Notes: generated from the sequence alone by a model not told the origin. A stretch of DNA of 64,000 nt from Nocardioides oceani (GCF_030412965.1 NZ_JAUHJQ010000001.1:276743-340742); one strand, 5' to 3'; positions 34,070-42,114 are shown, numbered from the stretch's first letter. Numbers and translations: made by a program.

Positions 34070-35683
34070 ATGGCTTTGAACGATCCAACCCCGACCGGCA
34101 CGGAGTGGTGGCGGCACGCGGTCACCTACCAGGTCTACGTCCGCAGCTTCGCCGACAGCGACGGTGACGGCATCGGCGACCTGCCCGGCATCACCTCGCG
34201 GCTGCCGTACCTGCGCGACCTCGGGGTCGACGCCCTGTGGATCACGCCGTTCTACACCTCGCCGCAGCACGACCACGGCTACGACGTCGCGGACTACTGC
34301 GACGTCGACCCGCGCTTCGGGTCCCTGGCCGACGCCGACACCCTGGTGGCGACGGCCCACGACCTGGGGCTGAAGGTGATCGTCGACCTGGTCCCCAACC
34401 ACAGCTCGAACGAGCACGTGTGGTTCCAGGCCGCGCTCGCGGCGGAGCCCGGCAGCCCGGAGCGCGCGCGCTACATCTTCCGCGACTCCCCCGCCGACCG
34501 GCCCGGCGAGCCGCCGAACAACTGGCTCTCGGTCTTCGGCGGGCCCGCGTGGACCCAGCTGCCGGACGGCCAGTGGTACCTCCACCTCTTCGACTCCAGC
34601 CAGCCCGACTTCGACTGGCGCAACCCGGAGGTCGGCGACATGTTCGTCGACGTCCTGCGCTTCTGGCTCGACCGCGGCGTGGACGGCTTCCGCGTCGACG
34701 TCGCGCACGGCCTGGTCAAGGAGGAGGGCCTGCGCGACCAGGAGGTCGGCGAGGGCGAGGAGCTCGGCAGCGGCGCCCCGATCAACGAGGAGCACTCGAT
34801 GGTCGAGCGGACGCTGCGCGACGAGCCGATGTGGGACCAGCCGGAGGTCCACGACGTGTACCGCCGCTGGCACGCCGTCCTCGAGGCGTACGACGGCGAC
34901 CGGATGATGGTGGCCGAGGCGTGGACGCAGACGCCCGAGTCGATGGCGCGGTTCGTGCGCCCCGACGAGATGCAGCAGTCGTTCAACTTCGCCTGGCTGC
35001 TGGCGCCGTGGTCGGCCACGGCGTTCGCCGACGTCATCACCGGCACCCTCGAGGCGGTCGCCCCGGTGGGCGCCTCGCCGACCTGGGTGCTGAGCAACCA
35101 CGACGTCGTCCGGCACGTCACGCGGTACGGCGGCGGTGCGGTCGGCCTGGCGCGCGCCCGCGCCGCGACGCTGGCGATGCTCGCCCTCCCGGGGTCCTCC
35201 TACCTCTACGAGGGCGAGGAGCTGGGCCTGGAGCAGGTCGACGTGGAGCCGGAGTTCCGCCAGGACCCGTCCTGGTTCCGCACCGGCGAGGTCGGCCGCG
35301 ACGGCTGCCGGGTGCCGGTGCCGTGGAGCGGCGACGCCCCGCCGTTCGGGTTCGGCCCGGGTGCCGAGCAGCCGTGGCTCCCCCAGCCGCTGGAGTGGGC
35401 CGCGCTGAGCGTGGAGGCGCAGGCCGCCGACCCCGACTCGACGCTGGCGTTCTACCGCTCGGCGCTGGCCGCGCGGCGTACCTTCGCCACCACCGCGGGC
35501 GACGCCGTCGAGGTCGTGTCGAGCAGCGACGACGTCCTGGTCTTCCGCCGCGGCACCGTGACGGTGGTGGTCAACTGCGGCAGCGCGACGGCTCCGCTGC
35601 CCGAGGGTGAGCTGCTGCTGGGCAGCGGGCCGGTCGTCGACGGGCTCCCGCCCGACACCACCGCCTGGCTGGTCTCAGCCTGA
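34070..35683 (+). CDS. GH13 alpha-glucosidase/amylase-family enzyme
   Basis: 537 residues. Motifs: VYVRSFADSDGDGIGDLPG, LWITPFYTSPQHDHGYDVAD, VDLVPNHSS, GVDGFRVDVAHG (nucleophile Asp), MMVAEAWT (acid/base Glu) and VLSNHDVVRH (transition-state Asp). The QVYVRSFADSDGDG...DHGYDVADY pattern is oligo-1,6-glucosidase/alpha-glucosidase like. Cytoplasmic, no signal peptide. Acts on alpha-glucosides. The ATG lacks a clear Shine-Dalgarno. Confidence 0.93.
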   Translation: MALNDPTPTGTEWWRHAVTYQVYVRSFADSDGDGIGDLPGITSRLPYLRDLGVDALWITPFYTSPQHDHGYDVADYCDVDPRFGSLADADTLVATAHDLGLKVIVDLVPNHSSNEHVWFQAALAAEPGSPERARYIFRDSPADRPGEPPNNWLSVFGGPAWTQLPDGQWYLHLFDSSQPDFDWRNPEVGDMFVDVLRFWLDRGVDGFRVDVAHGLVKEEGLRDQEVGEGEELGSGAPINEEHSMVERTLRDEPMWDQPEVHDVYRRWHAVLEAYDGDRMMVAEAWTQTPESMARFVRPDEMQQSFNFAWLLAPWSATAFADVITGTLEAVAPVGASPTWVLSNHDVVRHVTRYGGGAVGLARARAATLAMLALPGSSYLYEGEELGLEQVDVEPEFRQDPSWFRTGEVGRDGCRVPVPWSGDAPPFGFGPGAEQPWLPQPLEWAALSVEAQAADPDSTLAFYRSALAARRTFATTAGDAVEVVSSSDDVLVFRRGTVTVVVNCGSATAPLPEGELLLGSGPVVDGLPPDTTAWLVSA

Positions 35684-35693
35684 CCGGACAGCG

Positions 35694-35739
35694 CTCGTGA
35701 TGCCGAGCGTGCGCTGGAGCGCACGCTCGGCATCACGAG
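35694..35739. terminator. Perfect 22-bp hairpin, bidirectional terminator
   Basis: Arms 35694-35715 and 35718-35739 are exact complements (beginning CTCGTGATGCCGAGCGTGCG and ending CACGAG) with a 2-nt GG centre. It lies 11 nt after the GH13 stop and 18 nt before the MarR stop on the other strand, so it can end both transcripts. No T-run. Confidence 0.75.
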
Positions 35740-35757
35740 GCGGACTCCAGGCGGGAC

Positions 35758-36252
35758 TCAGTCGACGCCGAGGGTGGCGTTGTAGCGGGCCAGCGTGCCC
35801 GCGAAGTCGGCGAGGTCGTCGTCGGACCAGTCGCCGAGCCGCTCGTCGAGGTACTCCCGGCGCATCGCGGCGACCTCGTCGAGGCGGCGCACGGCGTCCT
35901 CGCTCGCGGCCAGCAGCGTGGCGCGGCCGTCGTTCGGGTCCGGCGAGCGGTCGAGGAGGCCGAGCTCCATGAGGTGCTGCACCTGCCGGCTGATCGCGCC
36001 CTTGTCGATGCCGAAGACCTCCGCCACCACCGAGGCCCGCACGGGGCCGTGGCTGGCGAGGTAGCCCAGCATGAGGTACGACGCCGGCTGCAGGTCCGCG
36101 TGCACCGCACGCGCCCGCTCGCCGATGACGCGGCGCACGCGCCGGATGAGCACGCCGACCTCCTGCTCCAGTCGCCGCAGGGAGTCGTCGCGGCCCACCG
36201 CGGCGTCGGCCGCACCGGCCCGGCTCGTGGCGGTCACGGTCGTGGCGGTCAT
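35758..36252 (-). CDS. MarR-family transcriptional regulator
   Basis: 164 residues. Winged helix core: LQPASYLMLGYLASHGPVRA, SVVAEVFGIDKGAISRQVQH, LMELGLLDRSPDPNDGRATL (the wing with DPNDGR). ATG at 36252 overlaps the transporter stop (ATGA), so regulator and pump are made from the same mRNA. Likely repressor of the operon, binding the palindromes at 37895-37942. Confidence 0.93.
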   Translation of the reverse strand: MTATTVTATSRAGAADAAVGRDDSLRRLEQEVGVLIRRVRRVIGERARAVHADLQPASYLMLGYLASHGPVRASVVAEVFGIDKGAISRQVQHLMELGLLDRSPDPNDGRATLLAASEDAVRRLDEVAAMRREYLDERLGDWSDDDLADFAGTLARYNATLGVD

Positions 36253-37886
36253 CGTCGGCTGAGCTCCTCGGTCGCCCCGGGCGCCACCGACTCGGGCGCG
36301 GGCTGGTCGCCGGTGGTGGTGCGCAGCGGCACCTCCCGGATGAAGAGCACACAGACCAGCGCGACCACCGCGAACGGTACCGACACCAGGAACAGGTGGC
36401 CGGTGGCCTCCCCGAAGGCGCCCTCGTAGACCTGGCGCAGGAGCGGGTCGACCTGGGAGAGGTCCGGGATGGCACCGGTGCCGCCGCCGCCGGCCTGGGA
36501 GGGGTCGACACCCCTCGCGACGAGCCCGGCGTAGACCTTGTCGGCGACCTGGTGGGCGAGCAGCGCGCCCAGCGCGGAGACGCCGACCGTGCCGCCGATG
36601 GAGCGGAAGAACGCGACGACCGAGCTGGCGGCGCCGAGGTCGGCGGCCTTGGCGTTGTTCTGCACCGCGAGGACGAGGTTCTGCATCGTCGCACCCATGC
36701 CGACGCCGAGGACCGCCATGAAGAGGCCGACGACGACCAGCGGGGTCTCGGCGTCGATCCGGGAGAGCAGCGCGAAGCCGACCACGACCAGCACGGAGCC
36801 GGCGACGAGCCAGCGCTTCCACAGCCCGGTGGCGGTGATGACCTTGCCGGAGACGATGCTCGAGACGAGCAGCCCGCCGACCATGCAGATCGACATCAGG
36901 CCCGCGTGGGTCGGGGTCATCCCGCGCGACATCTGGAAGTACTGGCTCAGGTAGACCGTCGAGCCGAACATCGCGACGCCGATCATCACCGAGGCCAGCG
37001 TGGCCAGCGACGTGGTGCGGTCGCGGAAGAGGCGGAGCGGGACGACCGGCTCGCTGGCGACCTTCGCCTCGACGTACAGCGCGGCGGCGATGACGACCAC
37101 GGCGGCGGCGAGCATCACGGCGGTGGTGCGGGAGGCCCAGTCGAACTGGTCGCCGGCGAGGGAGACCCAGACCAGCAGGATCGAGACGCCGCCGGCGATC
37201 AGCGTCGCGCCGGCGTAGTCGATCTTGACCTCGCGCTTGACGACCGGCAGGTGCAGCTTGAACTGCAGGACGAGGAACGCCAGCAGGGCGACCGGGATGC
37301 CGACGTAGAAGCAGCCGCGCCAGCCGAGCGGGGAGTCCACGATGAGGCCGCCGAGCAGCGGGCCGCTGACGGTCGCCGTGGCGAAGACGGCGCCGATGTA
37401 GCCGGAGTAGCGGCCGCGCTCACGCGGGCTCACCATCGAGGCGATGACCACCTGCACCAGCGCGGTCAGGCCGCCGACGCCGAGGCCCTGGAAGGCGCGA
37501 GCGCCGATGAGGACCTCCATGTTGGGCGCGAGGCCGGCGACGAGGGAGCCCACCGCGAAGATGACGAGCGCGGCCTGCACCAGCAGCTTCTTGCTGAACA
37601 GGTCCGCGAGCTTGCCCCAGATGGGGGTCGTGGCCGTCATGGTCAGCAGCGTCGCGACGACGACCCAGGTGTAGCCGCTCTGGCTGCCCTCGAGGTCGGT
37701 GACGATGCGCGGCAGGGCGTTGCTCACCACCGTGCTGGACAGCATGGCGACGAACATCGCGAGCAGGAGGCCGGAGAGCGCCTCCAGGATCTCGCGGTGG
37801 GACATCTCGCCGGACTGCTCGGCGGTCGGTGCGGGTGGTGCCTGTGTCACGGGGTCTCGCTTCGTCGATAGGGGTGTCGCGGTCAC
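36249..37886 (-). CDS. MFS drug-efflux transporter, DHA2/EmrB-QacA type (14 TMS)
   Basis: 545 residues with 14 hydrophobic segments. Family motifs: LSSTVVSNALPRIVTDLEGS, WGKLADLFSKKLL (motif A), RAFQGLGVGGL, and the motif C-like GPLLGGLIVDS; GTVGVSALGALLAHQ in the late helices. Proton-driven export of hydrophobic or cationic drugs, substrate unknown. Followed by MarR (ATGA overlap). GTG at 37886 is the longest start; GTG at 37850 is possible. Upstream are a palindromic operator and the structured leader. Confidence 0.93.
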   Translation of the reverse strand: MTATPLSTKRDPVTQAPPAPTAEQSGEMSHREILEALSGLLLAMFVAMLSSTVVSNALPRIVTDLEGSQSGYTWVVVATLLTMTATTPIWGKLADLFSKKLLVQAALVIFAVGSLVAGLAPNMEVLIGARAFQGLGVGGLTALVQVVIASMVSPRERGRYSGYIGAVFATATVSGPLLGGLIVDSPLGWRGCFYVGIPVALLAFLVLQFKLHLPVVKREVKIDYAGATLIAGGVSILLVWVSLAGDQFDWASRTTAVMLAAAVVVIAAALYVEAKVASEPVVPLRLFRDRTTSLATLASVMIGVAMFGSTVYLSQYFQMSRGMTPTHAGLMSICMVGGLLVSSIVSGKVITATGLWKRWLVAGSVLVVVGFALLSRIDAETPLVVVGLFMAVLGVGMGATMQNLVLAVQNNAKAADLGAASSVVAFFRSIGGTVGVSALGALLAHQVADKVYAGLVARGVDPSQAGGGGTGAIPDLSQVDPLLRQVYEGAFGEATGHLFLVSVPFAVVALVCVLFIREVPLRTTTGDQPAPESVAPGATEELSRR

Positions 37887-37894
37887 GGGAGTTC

Positions 37895-37942
37895 AAAGGT
37901 TGACAACGACAACTTTATTCCGTGGTCGTTGCCACCGGCAAC
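37895..37942 (-). promoter_or_regulatory. Proximal promoter and probable MarR operator of the efflux operon
   Basis: Read on the minus strand: TTGCCG (37936-37941), 18-nt spacer, TAAAGT (37912-37917). AAAGGTTG-N7-CAACTTTA (37895-37917) is an imperfect palindrome covering the -10 box and start site; GTTGCC-ACC-GGCAAC (37928-37942) is a perfect one on the -35. Both use the GTTG/CAAC half-sites usual for MarR-type operators. Confidence 0.62.
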
Positions 37943-37980
37943 TTGTCGTGCGCCACAGCCCGGTACCCCGGAAATGCAGC

Positions 37981-38108
37981 GACCCGCAGGTGTGGCCCTC
38001 GATCTCGAGGACCCAGCCGGCGGACGGAGCCGGTTCACCTGCGGGTCGGGTAGCTGCTTGGGATTCGCCAGCAGCGTCAGGGGCACATGTGCCCCGTCGT
38101 CCTGCTGG
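37981..38108 (-). ncRNA. Structured 5' leader: hairpin and three-way junction
   Basis: On the minus-strand RNA: hairpin 38068-38108 (CCAGCAG...CTGCTGG outer stem, perfect GGGGCACATGTGCCCC inside). Next, a 12-bp stem GACCCGCAGGTG/CACCTGCGGGTC (37981-37992 with 38036-38047) encloses two smaller hairpins, 37997-38010 (CCTCGA/TCGAGG) and 38017-38033 (CCGGC/GCCGG), so a three-way junction. It lies between the leader peptide and the efflux gene. Looks like an attenuator or a riboswitch-like fold; no known Rfam class recognised. Confidence 0.5.
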
Positions 38109-38113
38109 GGCTG

Positions 38114-38152
38114 CTAGCGGGCAGCCACCTCACGCGTCCAAGAAGAACTCAT
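38114..38152 (-). CDS. 12-codon leader peptide MSSSWTREVAAR
   Basis: ATG 38152 to TAG 38114. Codons AGT, TCT, TCT, CGT and GCT are rare in this GC-rich genome, unlike all neighbouring genes. Upstream, AAAGGAGGTGGTCC (38158-38171) can pair, with one G-U pair, to all 14 terminal bases of the 16S rRNA anti-Shine-Dalgarno region. The start codon sits in a GAAGAA-TGAG-TTCTTC hairpin and the stop in a GGCTGC...GCAGCC hairpin (38109-38126). The arrangement is that of a regulatory upstream ORF. Confidence 0.6.
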   Translation of the reverse strand: MSSSWTREVAAR

Positions 38153-38184
38153 TCTTCGGACCACCTCCTTTCCCGTGTGCAGCA

Positions 38185-38213
38185 AAGGTAGGTCGCGGAC
38201 GGGGGGCGCTCAA
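38185..38213 (-). promoter_or_regulatory. Distal promoter of the leader
   Basis: Minus strand: -35 TTGAGC (38208-38213), exactly 17 nt, -10 TACCTT (38185-38190). The expected start is near 38178, 7 nt before the extended Shine-Dalgarno. The -35 box begins 6 nt after the pdxH stop codon. Confidence 0.62.
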
Positions 38214-38218
38214 GGCAA

Positions 38219-38896
38219 TTACGGCGCCAACCGGCCGATGACCCACCGGTCACCCGAGCGGGTGTAGACGAGCCGGTCGTGCATCCGGCCCGGGCGGCCC
38301 TGCCAGAACTCGACGACCTCCGGCCGCACGACGTACCCGCCCCACTCCTCGGGGACCGGGAGCTCGCCGTCCGGCACGTCGGCGAAGCGCCGCTCCACCT
38401 CGTCGTACGCCGCCGCGAGCTCGTCGCGGCCGGCGACCGGGCGGGACTGGTGCGAGGCCCACGCGCCCAGCTGCGAGCCGCGCGGCCGGACCGCGAAGTA
38501 GTCCGCCACGGCCTCGCGCGACAGCGGCTCGGCGACGCCGTCGACCCGCACCTGGCGCTCGAGCGGGTGCCACGGGAAGAGCAGCGCGCAGCGCGGGTTG
38601 GCCGTCAGCTCGGAGCCCTTGCGGGAGGAGGTGTTGGTGAAGAAGACGAACCCGCGCTCGTCGAGCCCCTTGAGCAGCACCATCCGCGAGGACGGCTGTC
38701 CCTCGGCGGAGACGGTCGCGACGACCATCGCGTTGGGCTCGTGGACGGCGTCCTCGACCTCGGCGAACCAGCGGCGGAACATCGTCACCGGGTCCGGGGC
38801 CAGCTCGTCCTCGGCCAGGCCGGCCGCGGCGTACTCGTGCCGCAGGCTGCGCAGGTCCAGCTGGTCGCGGGCGGCGTCGGGAGCGGGGTCGGCCAT
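38219..38896 (-). CDS. pdxH: Pyridoxamine 5'-phosphate oxidase PdxH
   Basis: 225 residues. Makes pyridoxal phosphate from PNP/PMP with FMN. Landmarks: RHEYAAAGLAEDELAPDPVT, AMVVATVSAEGQPSSRMVLL and KGLDERGFVFFTNTSSRKG (FMN/phosphate contacts), ALLFPWHPLERQVRVDG, and a C-terminal EFWQGRPGRMHDRLVYTR. ATG at 38896 with TACGCT 6 nt upstream, leaderless. Pairs divergently with citA. Confidence 0.95.
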   Translation of the reverse strand: MADPAPDAARDQLDLRSLRHEYAAAGLAEDELAPDPVTMFRRWFAEVEDAVHEPNAMVVATVSAEGQPSSRMVLLKGLDERGFVFFTNTSSRKGSELTANPRCALLFPWHPLERQVRVDGVAEPLSREAVADYFAVRPRGSQLGAWASHQSRPVAGRDELAAAYDEVERRFADVPDGELPVPEEWGGYVVRPEVVEFWQGRPGRMHDRLVYTRSGDRWVIGRLAP

Positions 38897-38978
38897 GCCG
38901 CCAGCGTAGGGATGGGTACAGAATGCCGGGGGCCCACCCGTCCGGGTGCGTCACGCACTGCGACAAGGAGTCAGGACG

Positions 38979-40082
38979 ATGGTGGACGTGCACCACGGGC
39001 TCGAGGGCGTCGTCGCCTTCGAGACGGAGATCGCGGAGCCCGACAAGGAGGGCTCGGCGCTGCGCTACCGCGGCGTCGACATCGAGGACATCGTCGGCCG
39101 GGTGCCGTTCGAGAACGTCTGGGGCCTGCTCATCGACGGCTCCTTCGACCCCGGGCTCCCGCCGGCCGAGGCCTACAACATCCCGGTCCACACGGGCGAC
39201 GTGCGCGTCGACGTCCAGGCGGCGATCGCGATGCTCGCGCCGGCCTTCGGCTTCCAGCAGACCTACGACATCTCCGACGAGCAGGCCCGCGCGGACCTCT
39301 CCCGCGTCGCGGTCATGGTCCTGTCCTACGCCGCCCAGTCCGCGCGCGGCCTCCACCAGCCGGTCGTGCCGCAGTCGGTCGTCGACGAGGGCGCCACCCT
39401 CGCGGAGAAGTTCCTCATCCGCTGGAAGGGCGAGGCGGACCCCAAGCACGTCAAGGCGATCGACGCCTACTGGTCCTCCGCGGCCGAGCACGGCATGAAC
39501 GCCTCGACCTTCACCGCCCGCGTCATCACCTCCACCGGCGCCGACGTGGCCGCCGCGTTCTCCGGCGCCATCGGCGCGATGTCCGGCCCGCTCCACGGCG
39601 GCGCGCCCTCGCGGGTGCTCGGCATGATCAGCGACGTCGAGGAGTCCGGCGACGCAGAGGCGTACGTCAAGGGCCTGCTCGACCGCGGCGAGCGGCTGAT
39701 GGGCTTCGGCCACCGCGTCTACCGCGCCGAGGACCCGCGCGCCCGCGTGCTGCGCCGCACCGCCCGCGAGCTCGACGCGCCCCGCTACGAGGTCGCCGAG
39801 GCGCTCGAGAAGGCCGCGCTGGCCGAGCTGCGCGAGCGCCGCCCGGACCGCGTGCTCGAGACCAACGTCGAGTTCTGGGCCGCGATCGTGCTCGACTTCG
39901 CCGAGGTGCCGGCGAACATGTTCACGTCGATGTTCACCTGTGCGCGCACCGGCGGCTGGTCGGCCCACATCCTCGAGCAGAAGCGCACCGGCCGGCTCAT
40001 CCGCCCCTCTGCCGTCTACACCGGCCCCGCCGCGCGCGGCCCGGAGACCGTCGACGGCTGGAAGGCCGCCTGGGCGGAGTAG
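38979..40082 (+). CDS. citA: Citrate synthase II
   Basis: 367 residues. Condenses oxaloacetate and acetyl-CoA. GLEGVVAFETEIAEPDKEGS, ALRYRGVDIEDIVG at the N-terminus match actinobacterial CitA; catalytic His in MSGPLHGGAPSRV and GFGHRVYR are intact, and NVEFWAAIVLDFAEVP near the end. AAGGAG is 9 nt before the ATG. Its divergence from pdxH leaves 82 bp for both promoters. Confidence 0.93.
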   Translation: MVDVHHGLEGVVAFETEIAEPDKEGSALRYRGVDIEDIVGRVPFENVWGLLIDGSFDPGLPPAEAYNIPVHTGDVRVDVQAAIAMLAPAFGFQQTYDISDEQARADLSRVAVMVLSYAAQSARGLHQPVVPQSVVDEGATLAEKFLIRWKGEADPKHVKAIDAYWSSAAEHGMNASTFTARVITSTGADVAAAFSGAIGAMSGPLHGGAPSRVLGMISDVEESGDAEAYVKGLLDRGERLMGFGHRVYRAEDPRARVLRRTARELDAPRYEVAEALEKAALAELRERRPDRVLETNVEFWAAIVLDFAEVPANMFTSMFTCARTGGWSAHILEQKRTGRLIRPSAVYTGPAARGPETVDGWKAAWAE

Positions 40083-40085
40083 GGC

Positions 40086-40673
40086 TCAGCCCTGCTGGTC
40101 GCCCGGGCGGTCGTCGGCGAGGCGCCCCGCGTACCACGACGTACGCCCCTTGCCCGCCCGGCGGGTCAGGGAGATGTGCACGTGGTCGCGGTGGCGCAGC
40201 GTGGCCGAGCATCGGGCGCGCTTGCGGCACGAGGAGCTGAGGTACGGCTCGGGCGCGAAGGCGTCCCACGCGGCGTACATCCGGTCGTCCCAGATGACGT
40301 ACATGATCCCCATCCGCCGCGCCTTGGCGTGCTCACGGCCCTTGCGGTCGGGCGCGACGACGTCGCGGAGGAACGCCCGTGCGGTGCGGCGGCCCTGCTT
40401 GGTCCGGGCGTCGAGGGTCCAGTCGAACGCCCGGCCCTCGGCATGCTCGGAGGTGCCGCCCCCGCACGCCCGGGAGACGCCGCCGTAGGACCCGCCGTAC
40501 GTCCGCACCAGCCAGCGGCCCAACGCCACCGTGCCGGGCTTGGCGCCGGGCGAGCACTTCGTCTGCGGCTGGTAGGACGCGTAGTCCTCCAGCGCCGCCT
40601 GCGCCGGCGCGGCCGGCAGCAGCACGGCGGTCAGGAGCATCGGGGCGAGGAGCAGGGCGAGTCGACGGAGCAC
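40086..40673 (-). CDS. Secreted M15/VanY-like (ARB-07466 type) protein
   Basis: 195 residues. Clear signal peptide (MLRRLALLLAPMLLTAVLLP, cleavage near AQA). SEHAEGRAFDW and RHRDHVHISLT give the His/Asp and HxH zinc ligands of a D-Ala-D-Ala carboxypeptidase-like fold. Likely cell-wall-directed, but enzymatic role unproved. Convergent with citA; stops are 3 nt apart. Confidence 0.8.
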   Translation of the reverse strand: MLRRLALLLAPMLLTAVLLPAAPAQAALEDYASYQPQTKCSPGAKPGTVALGRWLVRTYGGSYGGVSRACGGGTSEHAEGRAFDWTLDARTKQGRRTARAFLRDVVAPDRKGREHAKARRMGIMYVIWDDRMYAAWDAFAPEPYLSSSCRKRARCSATLRHRDHVHISLTRRAGKGRTSWYAGRLADDRPGDQQG

Positions 40674-40770
40674 CGCAGGAGGCTAGGTACGCCGCCGGGC
40701 CGACCGGGCCGGTTCGGCGCAGGTCCGCCCGATCGGCGGGCGCGACCACCGGGACGGGCCATGCCCCGGC

Positions 40771-41142
40771 TCACCGGGCGTCGTACGCCGCCCGCGCGTC
40801 GAGCACCTCGTCGAAGTGCTCCCGCGACCACGCCGCGAGGGCCGCGACGGCCTCGACCAGGGTGTGCCCGAGGTCGGTCAGCGCGTACTCCACCCGCGGG
40901 GGCACCTCGGCGAAGACCTCCCGCGTCACCAGGCCGTCGCGCTCGAGCGCGCGCAGCGTCTGGGTCAGGACCTTCGGGCTGATCCCCGCGATCGCCCGGG
41001 AGACCTCGGTGAACCGGTGGCTGCGCCGCGAGAGCAGCAGCAGGACGAGCACCGTCCAGCGGTCGCCGATCCTGTCGAGCACCGACCGGGTCGGGCAGTC
41101 GGCGGCGTACGGGTCCGGGACGGCGGTGCTCAGCGCGCTCAC
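40771..41142 (-). CDS. HxlR-family regulator
   Basis: 123 residues. YAADCPTRSVLDRIGDRWTV, LVLLLLSRRSHRFTEVSRAI, GISPKVLTQTLRALERDGLV and PPRVEYALTDLGHTLVE are the HxlR winged helix; the N-terminal Cys in ADCPTR is the usual redox/quinone-reactive Cys of this family. GTG 41142 has GATAGT 6 nt upstream. Divergent from a quinone-reductase-like gene it probably controls, as in YodB/QorR pairs. Confidence 0.9.
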   Translation of the reverse strand: MSALSTAVPDPYAADCPTRSVLDRIGDRWTVLVLLLLSRRSHRFTEVSRAIAGISPKVLTQTLRALERDGLVTREVFAEVPPRVEYALTDLGHTLVEAVAALAAWSREHFDEVLDARAAYDAR

Positions 41143-41185
41143 CTGGTCACTATCCCGCGGGTAACAGGTGCACCTCAAGGTGCGT

Positions 41186-41202
41186 GCTTCCCGATGGGAA
41201 GC
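41186..41202. promoter_or_regulatory. Candidate HxlR operator
   Basis: GCTTCCC-GAT-GGGAAGC is a perfect 7-bp inverted repeat in the divergent HxlR/reductase region. A second symmetric stretch GGTGCACC (41168-41175) lies beside it, near the HxlR -35 (TTGAGG). Confidence 0.5.
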
Positions 41203-41261
41203 ATGGGCGGCCGGCGCCGGTTGCGACCGGCGACCGAAGCCCACCAACCCAGGAGGAACCC

Positions 41262-42110
41262 ATGTCCATCGTCGTCACCGGAGCCACCGGCCACCTCGGC
41301 CGCCTCGTCGTCGAGTCCCTGCTCGAGCGTGGCGTGCCCGCCGCCGACATCACCGCCACCGGCCGCGCGGTCGAGCGCGTCGCCGACCTCGCCGAGCGCG
41401 GCGTCCGCGTCCTGAGGGTGGAGCTCGATGACCGCGCGGCGGTCGACGCGGCGTTGGCCGGCGCGGACAAGGTGCTGCTCGTCTCCGGCACCGAGCCCGA
41501 CCGGGTGGCGCAGCACGGCACCGTCGTCGACGCGGCGGTCGCCGCCGGCGTCGGCCACCTCGTCTACACCTCCGCGCCGCGCGCCAGCACCACCTCCATG
41601 CTGCTCGCCGCCGCCCACCGCGAGACCGAGCAGCTGCTGGCGGCGAGCGGGCTCGCCACGACGGTGCTGCGCAACGCGTGGTACGTCGAGAACTACACCG
41701 ACCAGGTCGCGACCTACCGCGAGCACGGCATGCTCGGCGCGGCCGGCGGGGGCCGGGTCTCGGTGGCCCTGCGCGAGGAGTACGCCGCGGCCGCGGCCGC
41801 CGTGCTGACCGGCGAGGGGCACGAGGGCCGGGTCTACGAGCTCGGCGGCCCCGCCGTCACGCTCCCCGAGGTCGCCGCCGCGGTCTCGCAGGCGATCGGC
41901 CACGAGGTGGCCTACACCGACGTCCCCGTCGACCAGCTGCAGCAGGTCCTCGCCGGCGCCGGCGTGCCCGCGCCGATGGACGCCGTGCTGGCCGACGTCG
42001 ACCGGGCGATCGCCGCCGGCGAGCTGGCCGTCGACCCGATCGACCTCGAGACGCTGCTCGGCCGGCCGGTCACCCCGCTGGGCGAGGCGGTGCGACGCGT
42101 GCTCGGCTGA
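41262..42110 (+). CDS. NmrA/QorB-like NAD(P)H quinone oxidoreductase
   Basis: 282 residues. Rossmann start MSIVVTGATGHLGRLVVESL, then HLVYTSAPRASTTSMLLAAA, LRNAWYVENYTDQ and VYELGGPAVTLPEVAAAVSQ; matches atypical SDR (NmrA-like) quinone reductases such as QorB. Reduces quinones or aldehydes. AGGAGG upstream. Divergent HxlR is the probable regulator. Confidence 0.9.
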   Translation: MSIVVTGATGHLGRLVVESLLERGVPAADITATGRAVERVADLAERGVRVLRVELDDRAAVDAALAGADKVLLVSGTEPDRVAQHGTVVDAAVAAGVGHLVYTSAPRASTTSMLLAAAHRETEQLLAASGLATTVLRNAWYVENYTDQVATYREHGMLGAAGGGRVSVALREEYAAAAAAVLTGEGHEGRVYELGGPAVTLPEVAAAVSQAIGHEVAYTDVPVDQLQQVLAGAGVPAPMDAVLADVDRAIAAGELAVDPIDLETLLGRPVTPLGEAVRRVLG

Positions 42111-42114
42111 GCCC

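Noticed and set aside
38158..38171. Fragment of a 16S rRNA 3' end on the plus strand
   Set aside because: Similarity covers just the anti-Shine-Dalgarno bases, has no flanking rRNA sequence, and is better explained as a Shine-Dalgarno on the minus strand.
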